Source: Bacteroidales bacterium
Lineage (GTDB): Bacteria; Bacteroidota; Bacteroidia; Bacteroidales; Muribaculaceae
DNA length: 51,760 nt
NCBI GenBank assembly: GCA_019415705.1
Contig: DXYS01000025.1
Location: 1 to 51,760 of the forward strand
Direction of reading: 5' to 3'
A program made the translations under genes and the position numbers. The notes under the pieces were generated by a model. The model was not told the origin of the DNA and searched no databases. It was given only the letters and a program-made list of their open reading frames with translations. Below, one piece after another: positions 39,929 through 48,818 of this stretch; the stretch's first letter is position 1, and the number at the start of each line of letters is the position of its first letter.

Positions 39929-41305
39929 TTATTCGGCGGTGGCAGAAGGGTTGACCATTTTTACGAACTCTTCCATCGTCACTGTCTTACGATCGATGGT
40001 GACAGCTTCGCGGATTGTAGCGAAAAGCTTGAGGTCGCTGACTTCGTCGGCGATGCGACGGCGGTTGTTGCGGTCGGCAAGGATGCGTTTGGCGGTGTCG
40101 TTGAGCGTCTCTTCGTCCATGTTATAGATGCCATACTGGGCAAACTGCTGATGAGCGATGAAACGAGCGCGTGCCATCACGTCGGCTTCCTCAATCTTGA
40201 CTCCGAGCTGCTCGGCGATGCGGTCACGGATAATCTGCCATTTGATCTGGGGCTCGATGCTTACATATTCCTTGTCCCAGTCGGTGTCGGCGGCAGCCTC
40301 GGGGTTGGTGGTTGCCAGCCAGCGTTTGAGGAATGCCTCGGGCAGTTTCATATCGGCGGCATATTTGTCGGTGAAGTAGCGCTGGGCGGTGATATTGAAA
40401 TAGTAGTCGGTGTTGCCGCTGAATGATGCTGCAATCATGCCGCGCAGAGCCTCTTTGTATTCTTCTTCGTTGTGGACTTTGTCTTTGCCGAAGACATTGT
40501 CAAAGAACTCCTGATCGTGTTCGGCGAGTTTCACAACGATGATTTCGGAGATTGCCATCTCGAAGTCACCTTTGTAATCCTCTGCGCGGTCTTTGTCGAT
40601 ATTGAGCATCGATGCGAGCTCGGCGGCGTTGCCTTCGCATGAATTGTAGGGGTTGAATACGTCTTTGTCGTTGACTTTTTTGCCGATGAATTTCTGTTCC
40701 TCATCTTTTGATTTGAAGTAGAAGGGAGCGACGATGCCGTTGATGACCTGCACGGCGTCTTCGGTCTCTTTTACTTTGCCGTCGGCGTCAAGCTCCATGA
40801 TGGTGCCTTTGACCACAGCTTTGTCGTCTACCTCGTCACCGGGCACCTGTGCGCCGAAACGCTCGCGCAGACTGTGATCCTGCTCGTCGAGCATCTTGTC
40901 GGTGATTTCGATGTCGTAGTAGGGGAGAGTGACGTCTTTTGTTACGTCGATATTGAGCTCGGGAGCTAGGCCGAGATCGTATGTGAAGGTGTAGTCCTTG
41001 TCGTCGAGATTGATTTCGCTGAGTTTTTCGGCAAGCGGCTGACCGAGGATATTGATTTTGTTGTCAACGATATATTTGACAGCAGCCTCATAGACCTCGT
41101 TGTTAAGCACGTCGCTCTTGACCTGTTTGCCGAAACGGTTGCGCAGCTGAACTATATTGATGTGACCTTTGCGGAAGCCGGGGATGTTGTGGGTTTTGCC
41201 GATTTTACGGAGCTCGGCGTCTACTTTGGCCGCATAGTCGGCTTCGGTGACATTGACGATGAGTTTTGCGTTGCAATCGTCGGTCTTTTCAAATGTAATA
41301 TTCAT
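39929..41305 (-). CDS. tig: Trigger factor
   Basis: This 458-residue ribosome-bound chaperone starts with the ribosome-binding domain: MNITFEKTDDCNAKLIVNV, then IPGFRKGHINIVQLRNRFGKQVKSDVLNNEVYEAA. It carries the GFRKGH variant of the GFRxGK loop that contacts L23. The middle part (about 150-250) is a diverged peptidyl-prolyl isomerase-like region, and the C-terminal helices form the cradle. Bacteroidetes trigger factors often lose isomerase residues, and I see no clear FKBP active site here. It has its own promoter and terminator. Confidence 0.92.
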   Translation of the reverse strand: MNITFEKTDDCNAKLIVNVTEADYAAKVDAELRKIGKTHNIPGFRKGHINIVQLRNRFGKQVKSDVLNNEVYEAAVKYIVDNKINILGQPLAEKLSEINLDDKDYTFTYDLGLAPELNIDVTKDVTLPYYDIEITDKMLDEQDHSLRERFGAQVPGDEVDDKAVVKGTIMELDADGKVKETEDAVQVINGIVAPFYFKSKDEEQKFIGKKVNDKDVFNPYNSCEGNAAELASMLNIDKDRAEDYKGDFEMAISEIIVVKLAEHDQEFFDNVFGKDKVHNEEEYKEALRGMIAASFSGNTDYYFNITAQRYFTDKYAADMKLPEAFLKRWLATTNPEAAADTDWDKEYVSIEPQIKWQIIRDRIAEQLGVKIEEADVMARARFIAHQQFAQYGIYNMDEETLNDTAKRILADRNNRRRIADEVSDLKLFATIREAVTIDRKTVTMEEFVKMVNPSATAE

Positions 41306-41358
41306 TTGGAGCTGATTATTTATATGTTTTGTAATAATATGATTCGATTTTCCGGGTG

Positions 41359-41366
41359 CAAAATTA
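41359..41366 (-). promoter_or_regulatory. tig promoter -7 box
   Basis: The minus strand reads TAATTTTG with a predicted 47-nt leader. TTTA lies 21 bp upstream. Confidence 0.5.
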
Positions 41367-41451
41367 ATATTAAAAATTCTATTTAGCTAAATATTGAGAA
41401 AAAAACGTCAATTAGACCGGTCGATGGGGGACGGTATAACGGAAAAATTAG

Positions 41452-41459
41452 TAACTTTG
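41452..41459 (+). promoter_or_regulatory. purL promoter -7 box
   Basis: TAACTTTG with a predicted start near 41466 leaves a 37-nt leader. It is divergent from tig. No -33 TTTG is present at the standard spacing. Confidence 0.5.
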
Positions 41460-41502
41460 CGGCGTAATATTCCATAATCATTCATCACTTATTATACTTA
41501 AT

Positions 41503-44500
41503 ATGGTTGTATTCTTTAAAAAAGGCAGTGACATTTTTTATGCCATTGAGACCGACCACCAATTTACCCCTCAGGAAACAGAACGTCTGAGCTGGTTGCT
41601 TGATGGCGCCAAAGCTCTCTCATCCTCGTCAGTGAAGGGCCGATTTGTCGGGCCCCGTAAAGAAATGATAACCCCTTGGAGCACAAATGCCGTCGAGATT
41701 ACACAGAACATGAATCTTGCCGGCATTTCTCGTATTGAAGAATACAAAAAACTCGCGGCGGCCGACGGCGACGCCCACGACCCGATGCTGCAGCGCATCT
41801 ACGACGGCCTCGGACAGCGCGTGTTCTCGGTCGACCGCAAGGCAGAGCCTATTCATTATATCGATGATATCAGCGAATATAATGCCGCTGAGGGTCTTGC
41901 CCTGAGTCCCGACGAGGAGGACTACCTGCGTCAGCTCGCCGCCAAGCTCGGCCGCAAGCTGACCGATAGCGAGGTATTCGGTTTCTCGCAGGTTAACTCC
42001 GAGCACTGCCGTCACAAAATTTTCAATGGTAAGTTTGTAATTGACGGTGACGAGAAAGAACTTTCGCTGTTCAAACTCATAAAGGAGACTTCACAGACCA
42101 ACCCCAATGGTCTTGTATCTGCTTATAAAGACAATGTGGCTTTCGTTAAAGGACCGGTTGTCAGCCAGTTCTACCCCGAGCATCCCGAGCGTCCCGATTA
42201 CTTCACACAGCGTCCGTTGCAGACAGTGATTTCGCTCAAGGCCGAGACTCACAACTTCCCGACCACGGTCGAGCCGTTCAACGGCGCTGCCACAGGCTCG
42301 GGCGGCGAGATTCGCGACCGTCTCGGCGGAGGCAAAGCATCGCTGCCTATCGCCGGCACGGCTGTCTACATGACATCATATCCGCGACTTGACGCCGAGC
42401 GTCGCTGGGAACGCCTGTTCGATCCGCGCGCATGGCTTTATCAGACGCCGTCAGAGATATTGATCAAGGCTTCTAACGGCGCATCTGACTTCGGCAACAA
42501 GTTCGGACAGCCTCTTATCTGCGGCTCGCTGCTGACATTCGAGCATAATGAGAATGACAAAATGTATGCTTACGACAAGGTCATCATGCTTGCCGGCGGT
42601 GTAGGTTTTGCTGCAAAGAAAGATGCCATCAAAGGCACTCCGCAGCCCGGTCAGAAAGTCGTGGTCAGCGGTGGTGACAACTATCGCATCGGTATGGGCG
42701 GAGGCGCCGTTTCGTCAGTGGCTACGGGCCAGTATGGCAACTCTATCGAGCTTAATGCCGTGCAGCGCGCCAATCCCGAGATGCAGAAACGTGTCTCTAA
42801 CGTCATACGCGCCCTCGCCGAGAGTGAGGACAACCCCATCGTCTCAATCCATGACCACGGCGCCGGCGGCCATCTCAACGCTCTGTCAGAGCTCGTCGAG
42901 GCCACCGGCGGCTGCATTGATCTTGACGCTCTGCCTGTCGGCGACCCGACACTGTCGGCAAAAGAAATTGTCGGTAACGAGAGTCAGGAGCGCATGGGCT
43001 TTGTCATCGATGCCAAGGATATACCGCGTGTCGAGCAGATTGCTCAGCGTGAGCGCGCTCCGCTCTATGTCGTCGGCGAGACTACGGGTGATGATAAATT
43101 CACGTTCAAAGCCTCTGACGGCACCAAACCTATCGACCTCGCTATGGCCGACATGTTCGGCAACTCGCCGAAGACTGTCATGACTGACTCGACAGTCGAG
43201 GAGCGCCATCAGGACATCAAGACCGATGTCGCCGAGCTCGACCGCTATATCTCAGACGTGCTCCAGCTTGAGGCCGTTGCCTGCAAAGACTGGCTCACCA
43301 ACAAGGTTGACCGCTCCGTGACCGGTAAAATCGCCCGTCAGCAGTGTCAGGGTGAGATACAGCTGCCTCTGAGTGACTGCGGCGTCGTCGCCCTCGACTA
43401 TAAAGGCCGCGCCGGTATCGCCACATCAATAGGTCATGCTCCGCAGGCCGCCATTGTCGACGCTGCGGCCGGCTCACGTATAGCTGTCGCAGAGTCGCTG
43501 ACCAACATCGTCGGCGCCAATCTCGCCAAGGGCCTCAAATCGGTGTCGCTGAGTGCCAACTGGATGTGGCCCTGCAACAACCCCGGTCAGGACGCCTCGC
43601 TCTACCGCGCCGTCGAGGCCTGCAGTGACTTTGTCTGCGCACTCGGCATCAATATTCCCACGGGCAAAGATTCGTTGTCGATGACTCAGAAATATCCTGA
43701 CGGCAGCAAGGTTTACGCCCCCGGCACCGTCATCATCTCGGCCGCAGGCGAGGTCGCCGACATACGCCGTACCGTATCGCCCGTCGCCGTCAACAAAGCC
43801 AACACCACATATTATTATATAGATTTCTCGGCTGACCGCCTCAAATTAGGCGGCTCGGCTCTCGCCCAGACTATGGGCGCTGTCGGTAGCGATGTCCCCG
43901 AGGTCAATGACCCCGCACTCTTTGCCAAGACCTTTGACGCCGTGCAGCGTCTCGTCAAGCTGCGCAAGCTCCTTGCCATGCACGATGTCAGTGCCGGCGG
44001 CCTGATTACGACACTGCTTGAGATGACATTCTCCAATGTCTCTGGTGGTCTCAAGGTCTACACTGACGGATTCACCGCCGCAGGCGAGACTGACCTTGTC
44101 AAGATACTCTTTGCCGAAAACCCGGCCGTCGTCATCCAAGTAGATGACACCAAGAAGGAAAGCGTCGAGCAGATACTCGACGATGCCGATGTCAAATATT
44201 TCCCCGTAGCTACATATTGCGAGGAGCGTGTCATCATGGTCACACATGACGGCAGCGAGCATCTCTTCGGTATCGACTATCTGCGTGACCTGTGGTTCCG
44301 TCCGTCATATCTCCTTGACAGCCTGCAGAGTGCCGGCAACTGCGCGGCAGAGCGTTTTGAGAATTACAAGCGACAGGCCCTGCGCTATATCCTGCCCAAA
44401 ACTTTCGACGGCAAACTCGCTTCGCGCGGCCTCGATCCCGACCGCACCGCCCGCAGCGGTGTGCGCGCAGCAATCATCCGCGAGAAGGGCGTCAACGGCG

Positions 44501-45219
44501 ACCGCGAGATGGCATGGTCGCTCTACCTCGCCGGCTTTGACGTCAAGGACGTGCATATGACCGACCTCATGAGCGGCCGCGAGACACTCGAGGATGTCAA
44601 CATGATAGTCTTCTGCGGCGGTTTCTCTAATAGCGACGTGCTCGGCTCGGCCAAAGGCTGGGCAGGCGGTTTCCGTTGGAACGAGAAAGCCCGTGCAGCT
44701 CTTGAGGCCTTCTACAAACGCGAGGATACTCTCAGCCTCGGCATCTGCAACGGCTGTCAGCTTATGATAGAGCTCAACCTGCTCGGCCTTGACGAGCAGT
44801 CACGACCCAAGATGCTCCACAATGTGTCGCACAAATTCGAGTCGGAGTTTGTCAATGTGACCGTGCCTAAAAATGATACAGTCATGTTTGGCCCGCTCTC
44901 GGGCGTGCGTACGGGCATCTGGGTAGCTCACGGCGAGGGCCGGTTTGCGCTTCCCTCGAAAGTCAGCGACTACAACGTCGTGGCGCGCTATAGTTACGCG
45001 TCTTATCCCGGCAATCCCAACGGCTCGAAAGGCGCCGTAGCCGGACTCGCTTCGGCCGACGGACGTCATGTGGCCATGATGCCTCACTTGGAGCGTGCGA
45101 TTTATCCGTGGCAGTGCGGCTGGTATCCGCGCAGCAGACGCAACGACGAAGTCACTGTATGGATAGATGCCTTTATCAACGCCCGCCGCTGGGTAGAGAA
45201 GGCGACATCAGCAAAATAA
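41503..45219 (+). CDS. purL: Phosphoribosylformylglycinamidine synthase, large single-chain form
   Basis: This 1238-residue enzyme converts FGAR to FGAM with glutamine and ATP in purine synthesis. The N-terminal PurS-like part (about 1-150) is followed by the two ATPase-like halves: GFSQVNSEHCRHKIFNG, KAETHNFPTTVEPFNGAATGSGGEIRDRL, and MHDVSAGGLITTLLEMTF. The C-terminal glutaminase from about 990 has LGICNGCQLMIEL with the nucleophile Cys, plus AHGEGRFALP and MPHLERAIYPWQ for the His-Glu pair. This is the single-chain form of gamma-proteobacteria and eukaryotes rather than the PurS-PurQ-PurL complex. The frame is full length. A terminator separates it from the PurF-like gene. Confidence 0.96.
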   Translation: MVVFFKKGSDIFYAIETDHQFTPQETERLSWLLDGAKALSSSSVKGRFVGPRKEMITPWSTNAVEITQNMNLAGISRIEEYKKLAAADGDAHDPMLQRIYDGLGQRVFSVDRKAEPIHYIDDISEYNAAEGLALSPDEEDYLRQLAAKLGRKLTDSEVFGFSQVNSEHCRHKIFNGKFVIDGDEKELSLFKLIKETSQTNPNGLVSAYKDNVAFVKGPVVSQFYPEHPERPDYFTQRPLQTVISLKAETHNFPTTVEPFNGAATGSGGEIRDRLGGGKASLPIAGTAVYMTSYPRLDAERRWERLFDPRAWLYQTPSEILIKASNGASDFGNKFGQPLICGSLLTFEHNENDKMYAYDKVIMLAGGVGFAAKKDAIKGTPQPGQKVVVSGGDNYRIGMGGGAVSSVATGQYGNSIELNAVQRANPEMQKRVSNVIRALAESEDNPIVSIHDHGAGGHLNALSELVEATGGCIDLDALPVGDPTLSAKEIVGNESQERMGFVIDAKDIPRVEQIAQRERAPLYVVGETTGDDKFTFKASDGTKPIDLAMADMFGNSPKTVMTDSTVEERHQDIKTDVAELDRYISDVLQLEAVACKDWLTNKVDRSVTGKIARQQCQGEIQLPLSDCGVVALDYKGRAGIATSIGHAPQAAIVDAAAGSRIAVAESLTNIVGANLAKGLKSVSLSANWMWPCNNPGQDASLYRAVEACSDFVCALGINIPTGKDSLSMTQKYPDGSKVYAPGTVIISAAGEVADIRRTVSPVAVNKANTTYYYIDFSADRLKLGGSALAQTMGAVGSDVPEVNDPALFAKTFDAVQRLVKLRKLLAMHDVSAGGLITTLLEMTFSNVSGGLKVYTDGFTAAGETDLVKILFAENPAVVIQVDDTKKESVEQILDDADVKYFPVATYCEERVIMVTHDGSEHLFGIDYLRDLWFRPSYLLDSLQSAGNCAAERFENYKRQALRYILPKTFDGKLASRGLDPDRTARSGVRAAIIREKGVNGDREMAWSLYLAGFDVKDVHMTDLMSGRETLEDVNMIVFCGGFSNSDVLGSAKGWAGGFRWNEKARAALEAFYKREDTLSLGICNGCQLMIELNLLGLDEQSRPKMLHNVSHKFESEFVNVTVPKNDTVMFGPLSGVRTGIWVAHGEGRFALPSKVSDYNVVARYSYASYPGNPNGSKGAVAGLASADGRHVAMMPHLERAIYPWQCGWYPRSRRNDEVTVWIDAFINARRWVEKATSAK

Positions 45220-45225
45220 ATACAA

Positions 45226-45277
45226 CGGGCTCCTGCAGCTCGCGTCTGAACGGACGCGCCGCAGGAGCCCGCGGTTT
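45226..45277 (+). terminator. Terminator between purL and the PurF-like gene
   Basis: The stem CGGGCTCCTGC/GCAGGAGCCCG (45226-45236, 45261-45271) encloses a second CGCGTC/GACGCG stem (45241-45246, 45253-45258). GCGGTTTT follows. Since the next gene starts 40 bp later, it could also attenuate read-through rather than end it. Confidence 0.65.
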
Positions 45278-45317
45278 TCACAATAAGATACATATAAACA
45301 GAAAAGAAGGTTAATTT

Positions 45318-46730
45318 ATGGGAGGTTTCTTTGGTGTGACGCGTCACAGCGATTGTGTCAACGATTTGTTTTACGGCATAGACTATAACAGCCACCTCGG
45401 CACCCGCCGTGCCGGTATGGCAACCTATGGTAACAATCAGTTTACGCGCCAGATTCATAGCATCGACAATTCTTATTTCCGTACGAAATTTGAGGCTGAC
45501 CTTGATGATTTTTCAGGTAACTCAGGCATCGGTGTTATAAGCGATACGGATGCTCAACCTATAATTATCAACAGCCGGTTAGGCAAATTCGCAATAGTGA
45601 CGATTGCTAAAATCAACAACATAAAAGAGCTTGAGACCGAACTTTTGGATGCGGGACGCCATTTCTGTGAGCATAGCTACGATACGCTCAATCCGACCGA
45701 ACTCGTAGGAGCACTTATAAGCGAAGGTAAAGATTTTGTCGACGGCATCGAGAATGTCTATCGCAAAGTCAAAGGCTCATGCTCGATGCTAATTCTCACT
45801 CCTGACGGGCTGATTGTGGCTCGCGACAAACTTGGCCGCATACCTGTTGCTATAGGCCGTAAAGACGACGGATATGCTGTCGCATCCGAAGACTGCGCCT
45901 TCCCCAATCTCGGGTATAAGACATGTTATACCGTCGGACCGGCTGAGATCGTAAAAGTGACTCCTGACGGGATTCAACAGTTAAAGAAACCCGGATGCGA
46001 CATGCAGATATGTTCGTTCATGTGGGTTTATTACGGATACGCCCCCTGTACTTACGAGGGACGCAACGTAGATGAAATCCGTCATCGCATCGGTCTCGAA
46101 ACCGCGGCTGAGCTTAAAGACGGAGATGATATCGACTTTGTCAGCCCCATTCCCGACTCCGGCACAGGCATGGCTCTCGGTTATGCCGAGGGCATACGTA
46201 AGCCGTATCTGCGCGGAATGATAAAATACACCCCGACTTGGCCACGCAGTTTTACACCCGGCAATCAGGCCCGTCGCGAACTTGTCGCCAAGATGAAACT
46301 CATACCTAACGAGAGCCTGCTGCGCGGCAAGCGCGTCGCTTTCTGTGACGACTCTATCGTGCGCGGCACACAGTTGCGCGACAATGTCAAGGATATCCGT
46401 GAGGCCGGGGCAAAAGACGTGCATATCCGCATCTCGTGTCCGCCTCTGATTTATCCTTGTCGATTTCTTAATTTCACGTCATCAAAAAGCGAGATGGAGC
46501 TTATAACCCGTCGTGTCATCAAACTGCTCGAGGAGCAGGGATTCGAGGCTCCGCTCGAGGAATATGCGCGCACCGGCAGTGAGGCATACAATCGTATGGT
46601 TGAAGAAATCCGCCGGCAGTTAGGACTGGATTCTCTCAAATTCTGTTCGCTCGAGACTTTGGTCAAAGCCATCGGACTGCCCAAATGCAAAATATGCACA
46701 CACTGTTTCGACGGCAGCTCTTACGAGTGA
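45318..46730 (+). CDS. PurF-like amidophosphoribosyltransferase homologue lacking the glutaminase nucleophile
   Basis: This 470-residue protein has the PurF layout: N-terminal Ntn-type glutaminase-like domain (about 1-230) and C-terminal phosphoribosyltransferase. The transferase side looks functional: FVSPIPDSGTGMALGYAEGI, then VAFCDDSIVRGTQLRD, the PRPP loop, and AGAKDVHIRISCPP. The glutaminase side is not. The start MGGFFGV has Gly where Cys1 (MCGIxG) is required, and the oxyanion HNG segment is replaced by TIAKINNI. The C-terminus has CxxCxxC (KCKICTHCF), perhaps for an Fe-S or zinc site. It might use free ammonia, a partner glutaminase or another amine, or be regulatory. The pathway name rests on homology and on lying beside purL. 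Confidence 0.8.
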   Translation: MGGFFGVTRHSDCVNDLFYGIDYNSHLGTRRAGMATYGNNQFTRQIHSIDNSYFRTKFEADLDDFSGNSGIGVISDTDAQPIIINSRLGKFAIVTIAKINNIKELETELLDAGRHFCEHSYDTLNPTELVGALISEGKDFVDGIENVYRKVKGSCSMLILTPDGLIVARDKLGRIPVAIGRKDDGYAVASEDCAFPNLGYKTCYTVGPAEIVKVTPDGIQQLKKPGCDMQICSFMWVYYGYAPCTYEGRNVDEIRHRIGLETAAELKDGDDIDFVSPIPDSGTGMALGYAEGIRKPYLRGMIKYTPTWPRSFTPGNQARRELVAKMKLIPNESLLRGKRVAFCDDSIVRGTQLRDNVKDIREAGAKDVHIRISCPPLIYPCRFLNFTSSKSEMELITRRVIKLLEEQGFEAPLEEYARTGSEAYNRMVEEIRRQLGLDSLKFCSLETLVKAIGLPKCKICTHCFDGSSYE

Positions 46731-46795
46731 AAAGCGGTCTGCGGCAGCCCCGATGACAAAGTTTAACATCTAAGATGCTCCAAAAACGATATTTT

Positions 46796-46827
46796 TTTGG
46801 ATAAAACGTCTGTGTTGAGTACTTTTG
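46796..46827 (+). promoter_or_regulatory. Consensus Bacteroidetes promoter of the etf-acd operon
   Basis: TTTG, 20 bp, then TACTTTTG. This is one of the two best promoters in the window. The predicted start is near 46834, with a leader of about 51 nt before etfB. Confidence 0.75.
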
Positions 46828-46884
46828 TAGCTTGAAAGACTAAAAATATTTGAATATATATTTATAAATTAATATCATTTCATT

Positions 46885-47757
46885 ATGAGTTTAAACATCA
46901 TTGTGCTTGCAAAACAGGTGCCTGATACCCGTAATGTAGGCAAAGATGCGATGAAGGAAGACGGTACAATCAACCGTGCCGCTCTCCCGGCTATCTTTAA
47001 CCCGGAAGATTTGAATGCTCTCGAGCAGGCACTCCGTCTCAAAGACGCCAATCCCGGCTCGACTGTGACTCTGCTCACGATGGGCCTTCCCCGTGCATCA
47101 GAAATTATCCGTGAGGCTATTTTCCGCGGCGCTGACAGCGGCATAGTGCTGACTGACCGTGTGCTCGGTGGCGCCGATACGCTTGCTACATCTTATTCAC
47201 TAGCACAGGCTGTGAAAAAATTCGGTAATTACGACATTATCCTCGGCGGTCGTCAGGCCATCGACGGTGATACTGCTCAGGTAGGTCCCCAGATTGCCGA
47301 AAAACTCGGTATTCCTCAGGTTACATATGCAGAGGAGATTGTAGACCTTAAAGACGGATATGTTACTGTGAAACGCCGTCTCGAGCACGGTGTCGAGACA
47401 GTCAAGGCTCCGCTGCCCTGTGTGGTCACTGTCAACGGCTCGGCCGCAGACTGCCGTCCGCGCAATGCTCGTCGCCTGATGAAGTTCAAATATGCCGTAT
47501 CTCCCAGCGAGAAAGCTAAACTGAGCGCTGAGGAGCAGGCATTTGTCGACGCTCGTCCTTATCTGCAGCTGCAGGAGTGGGGAGCAGCCTTTGTAGAGGC
47601 TGACCCGGAGCAAATCGGTATGGCCGGTTCGCCGACAAAGGTCAAAGCAATCGAGAACGTTGTATTCACGGCCAAAGAAAGCCGTTGTCTTGAGAACAAT
47701 GACTCTCAGATTGAAGACCTCATCAAAGAACTGATAACAAACCACACAATCGGCTGA
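46885..47757 (+). CDS. etfB: Electron transfer flavoprotein, beta subunit
   Basis: This 290-residue subunit starts LNIIVLAKQVPDTRNV, the usual EtfB opening, followed by INRAALPAIFNPEDLNALEQALRLKD. The AMP/FAD-binding loop region is ILGGRQAIDGDTAQVGPQIAEKLGIPQVTYA, the signature for the family. It pairs with EtfA to carry electrons from the acyl-CoA dehydrogenase encoded third in this operon. Length is slightly above the common 250-265 residues because of a C-terminal extension. It leads the operon behind a consensus promoter. Confidence 0.95.
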   Translation: MSLNIIVLAKQVPDTRNVGKDAMKEDGTINRAALPAIFNPEDLNALEQALRLKDANPGSTVTLLTMGLPRASEIIREAIFRGADSGIVLTDRVLGGADTLATSYSLAQAVKKFGNYDIILGGRQAIDGDTAQVGPQIAEKLGIPQVTYAEEIVDLKDGYVTVKRRLEHGVETVKAPLPCVVTVNGSAADCRPRNARRLMKFKYAVSPSEKAKLSAEEQAFVDARPYLQLQEWGAAFVEADPEQIGMAGSPTKVKAIENVVFTAKESRCLENNDSQIEDLIKELITNHTIG

Positions 47758-47781
47758 TAGCCACGATAAACTCACATAATT

Positions 47782-48810
47782 ATGGCAGAAAACAATAATC
47801 TTATCGTATATTGCGAGTTTGACGAAGGCAAGGTGGCCGATGTCAGCCTCGAACTCCTGACCAAAGGCCGCGTGCTTGCCGACAAACTCGGCGTCAAACT
47901 CGAGGCCCTTGTTATTGGTGACAAACTCGAAGGCATCGAGGAACAGATTTTCCCCTACGGCGCCGACACCGTCTACAAAGTTGAGGACAAACGACTCTAT
48001 CCCTATACATCAAATCCCCATGCAGCCGTGCTGATCAATCTCTTTAAGGAGATCAAGCCGCAGATTTGTCTCATGGGCGCCACCTGCATCGGCCGTGACC
48101 TCGGTCCCCGCGTGTCAAGCTGCCTCCACAGCGGTCTGACCGCCGACTGTACAGCTCTCGAGATTGGTGACCACACAGATCCCAAGACCGGCAAGGAGTA
48201 TCACGACCTGCTTTATCAGATTCGACCCGCTTTCGGCGGCAACATTGTCGCTACAATCGTCAATCCCGACTGCCGCCCGCAGATGGCCACCGTGCGCGAA
48301 GGTGTGATGAAGAAAGAAATCAAAGACGCCAACCATCGCGGCGAAGTCATCAACCTCGACGCCAAGAAATATGTCAGCGACGCTGACTTCGTGGTCGAAA
48401 TCATCGACCGCCACATCGAGAAATCTAAAGTCAACATCAAGGGTGCGCCCATCATTGTGGCCGGCGGCTACGGCGTTGGCAGCAAAGAGAATTTCCAGCT
48501 CCTCTTTGACCTCGCTCAGACTCTCGGCGGCGAAGTCGGTGCATCGCGTGCCGCCGTCGACGCAGGTTTCATCGAGCATGACCGTCAGATTGGCCAGACC
48601 GGTGTGACCGTCCGCCCCAAACTCTATATCGCCTGTGGCATCTCGGGTCAGATTCAGCACATCGCCGGCATGCAGGAGAGCTCGATTATCATCTCCATCA
48701 ACAGCGACCCCAACGCGCCGATCAACACCATCGCCGACTATGTCATCACAGGCAACATGGAAGACATCGTGCCCAAACTCATCAAATATTATAAAAAGAA
48801 CTCTAAGTAA
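47782..48810 (+). CDS. etfA: Electron transfer flavoprotein, alpha subunit
   Basis: This 342-residue subunit has an N-terminal domain (NNLIVYCEFDEGKVADVSLELLTKGRVLADKLG) and a C-terminal FAD domain. The conserved FAD motifs are PIIVAGGYGVGSKENFQLLFDLAQTLGGEVGASRAAVDAGF, GQTGVTVRPKLYIACGISGQIQHIAGMQ and INSDPNAPINTIADYVITGNMEDIVPKL. The gene lies 24 bp after etfB and 8 bp before the dehydrogenase. I see no extra ferredoxin domain of the kind found in some bifurcating EtfA proteins. Confidence 0.96.
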   Translation: MAENNNLIVYCEFDEGKVADVSLELLTKGRVLADKLGVKLEALVIGDKLEGIEEQIFPYGADTVYKVEDKRLYPYTSNPHAAVLINLFKEIKPQICLMGATCIGRDLGPRVSSCLHSGLTADCTALEIGDHTDPKTGKEYHDLLYQIRPAFGGNIVATIVNPDCRPQMATVREGVMKKEIKDANHRGEVINLDAKKYVSDADFVVEIIDRHIEKSKVNIKGAPIIVAGGYGVGSKENFQLLFDLAQTLGGEVGASRAAVDAGFIEHDRQIGQTGVTVRPKLYIACGISGQIQHIAGMQESSIIISINSDPNAPINTIADYVITGNMEDIVPKLIKYYKKNSK

Positions 48811-48818
48811 GCGATAAA

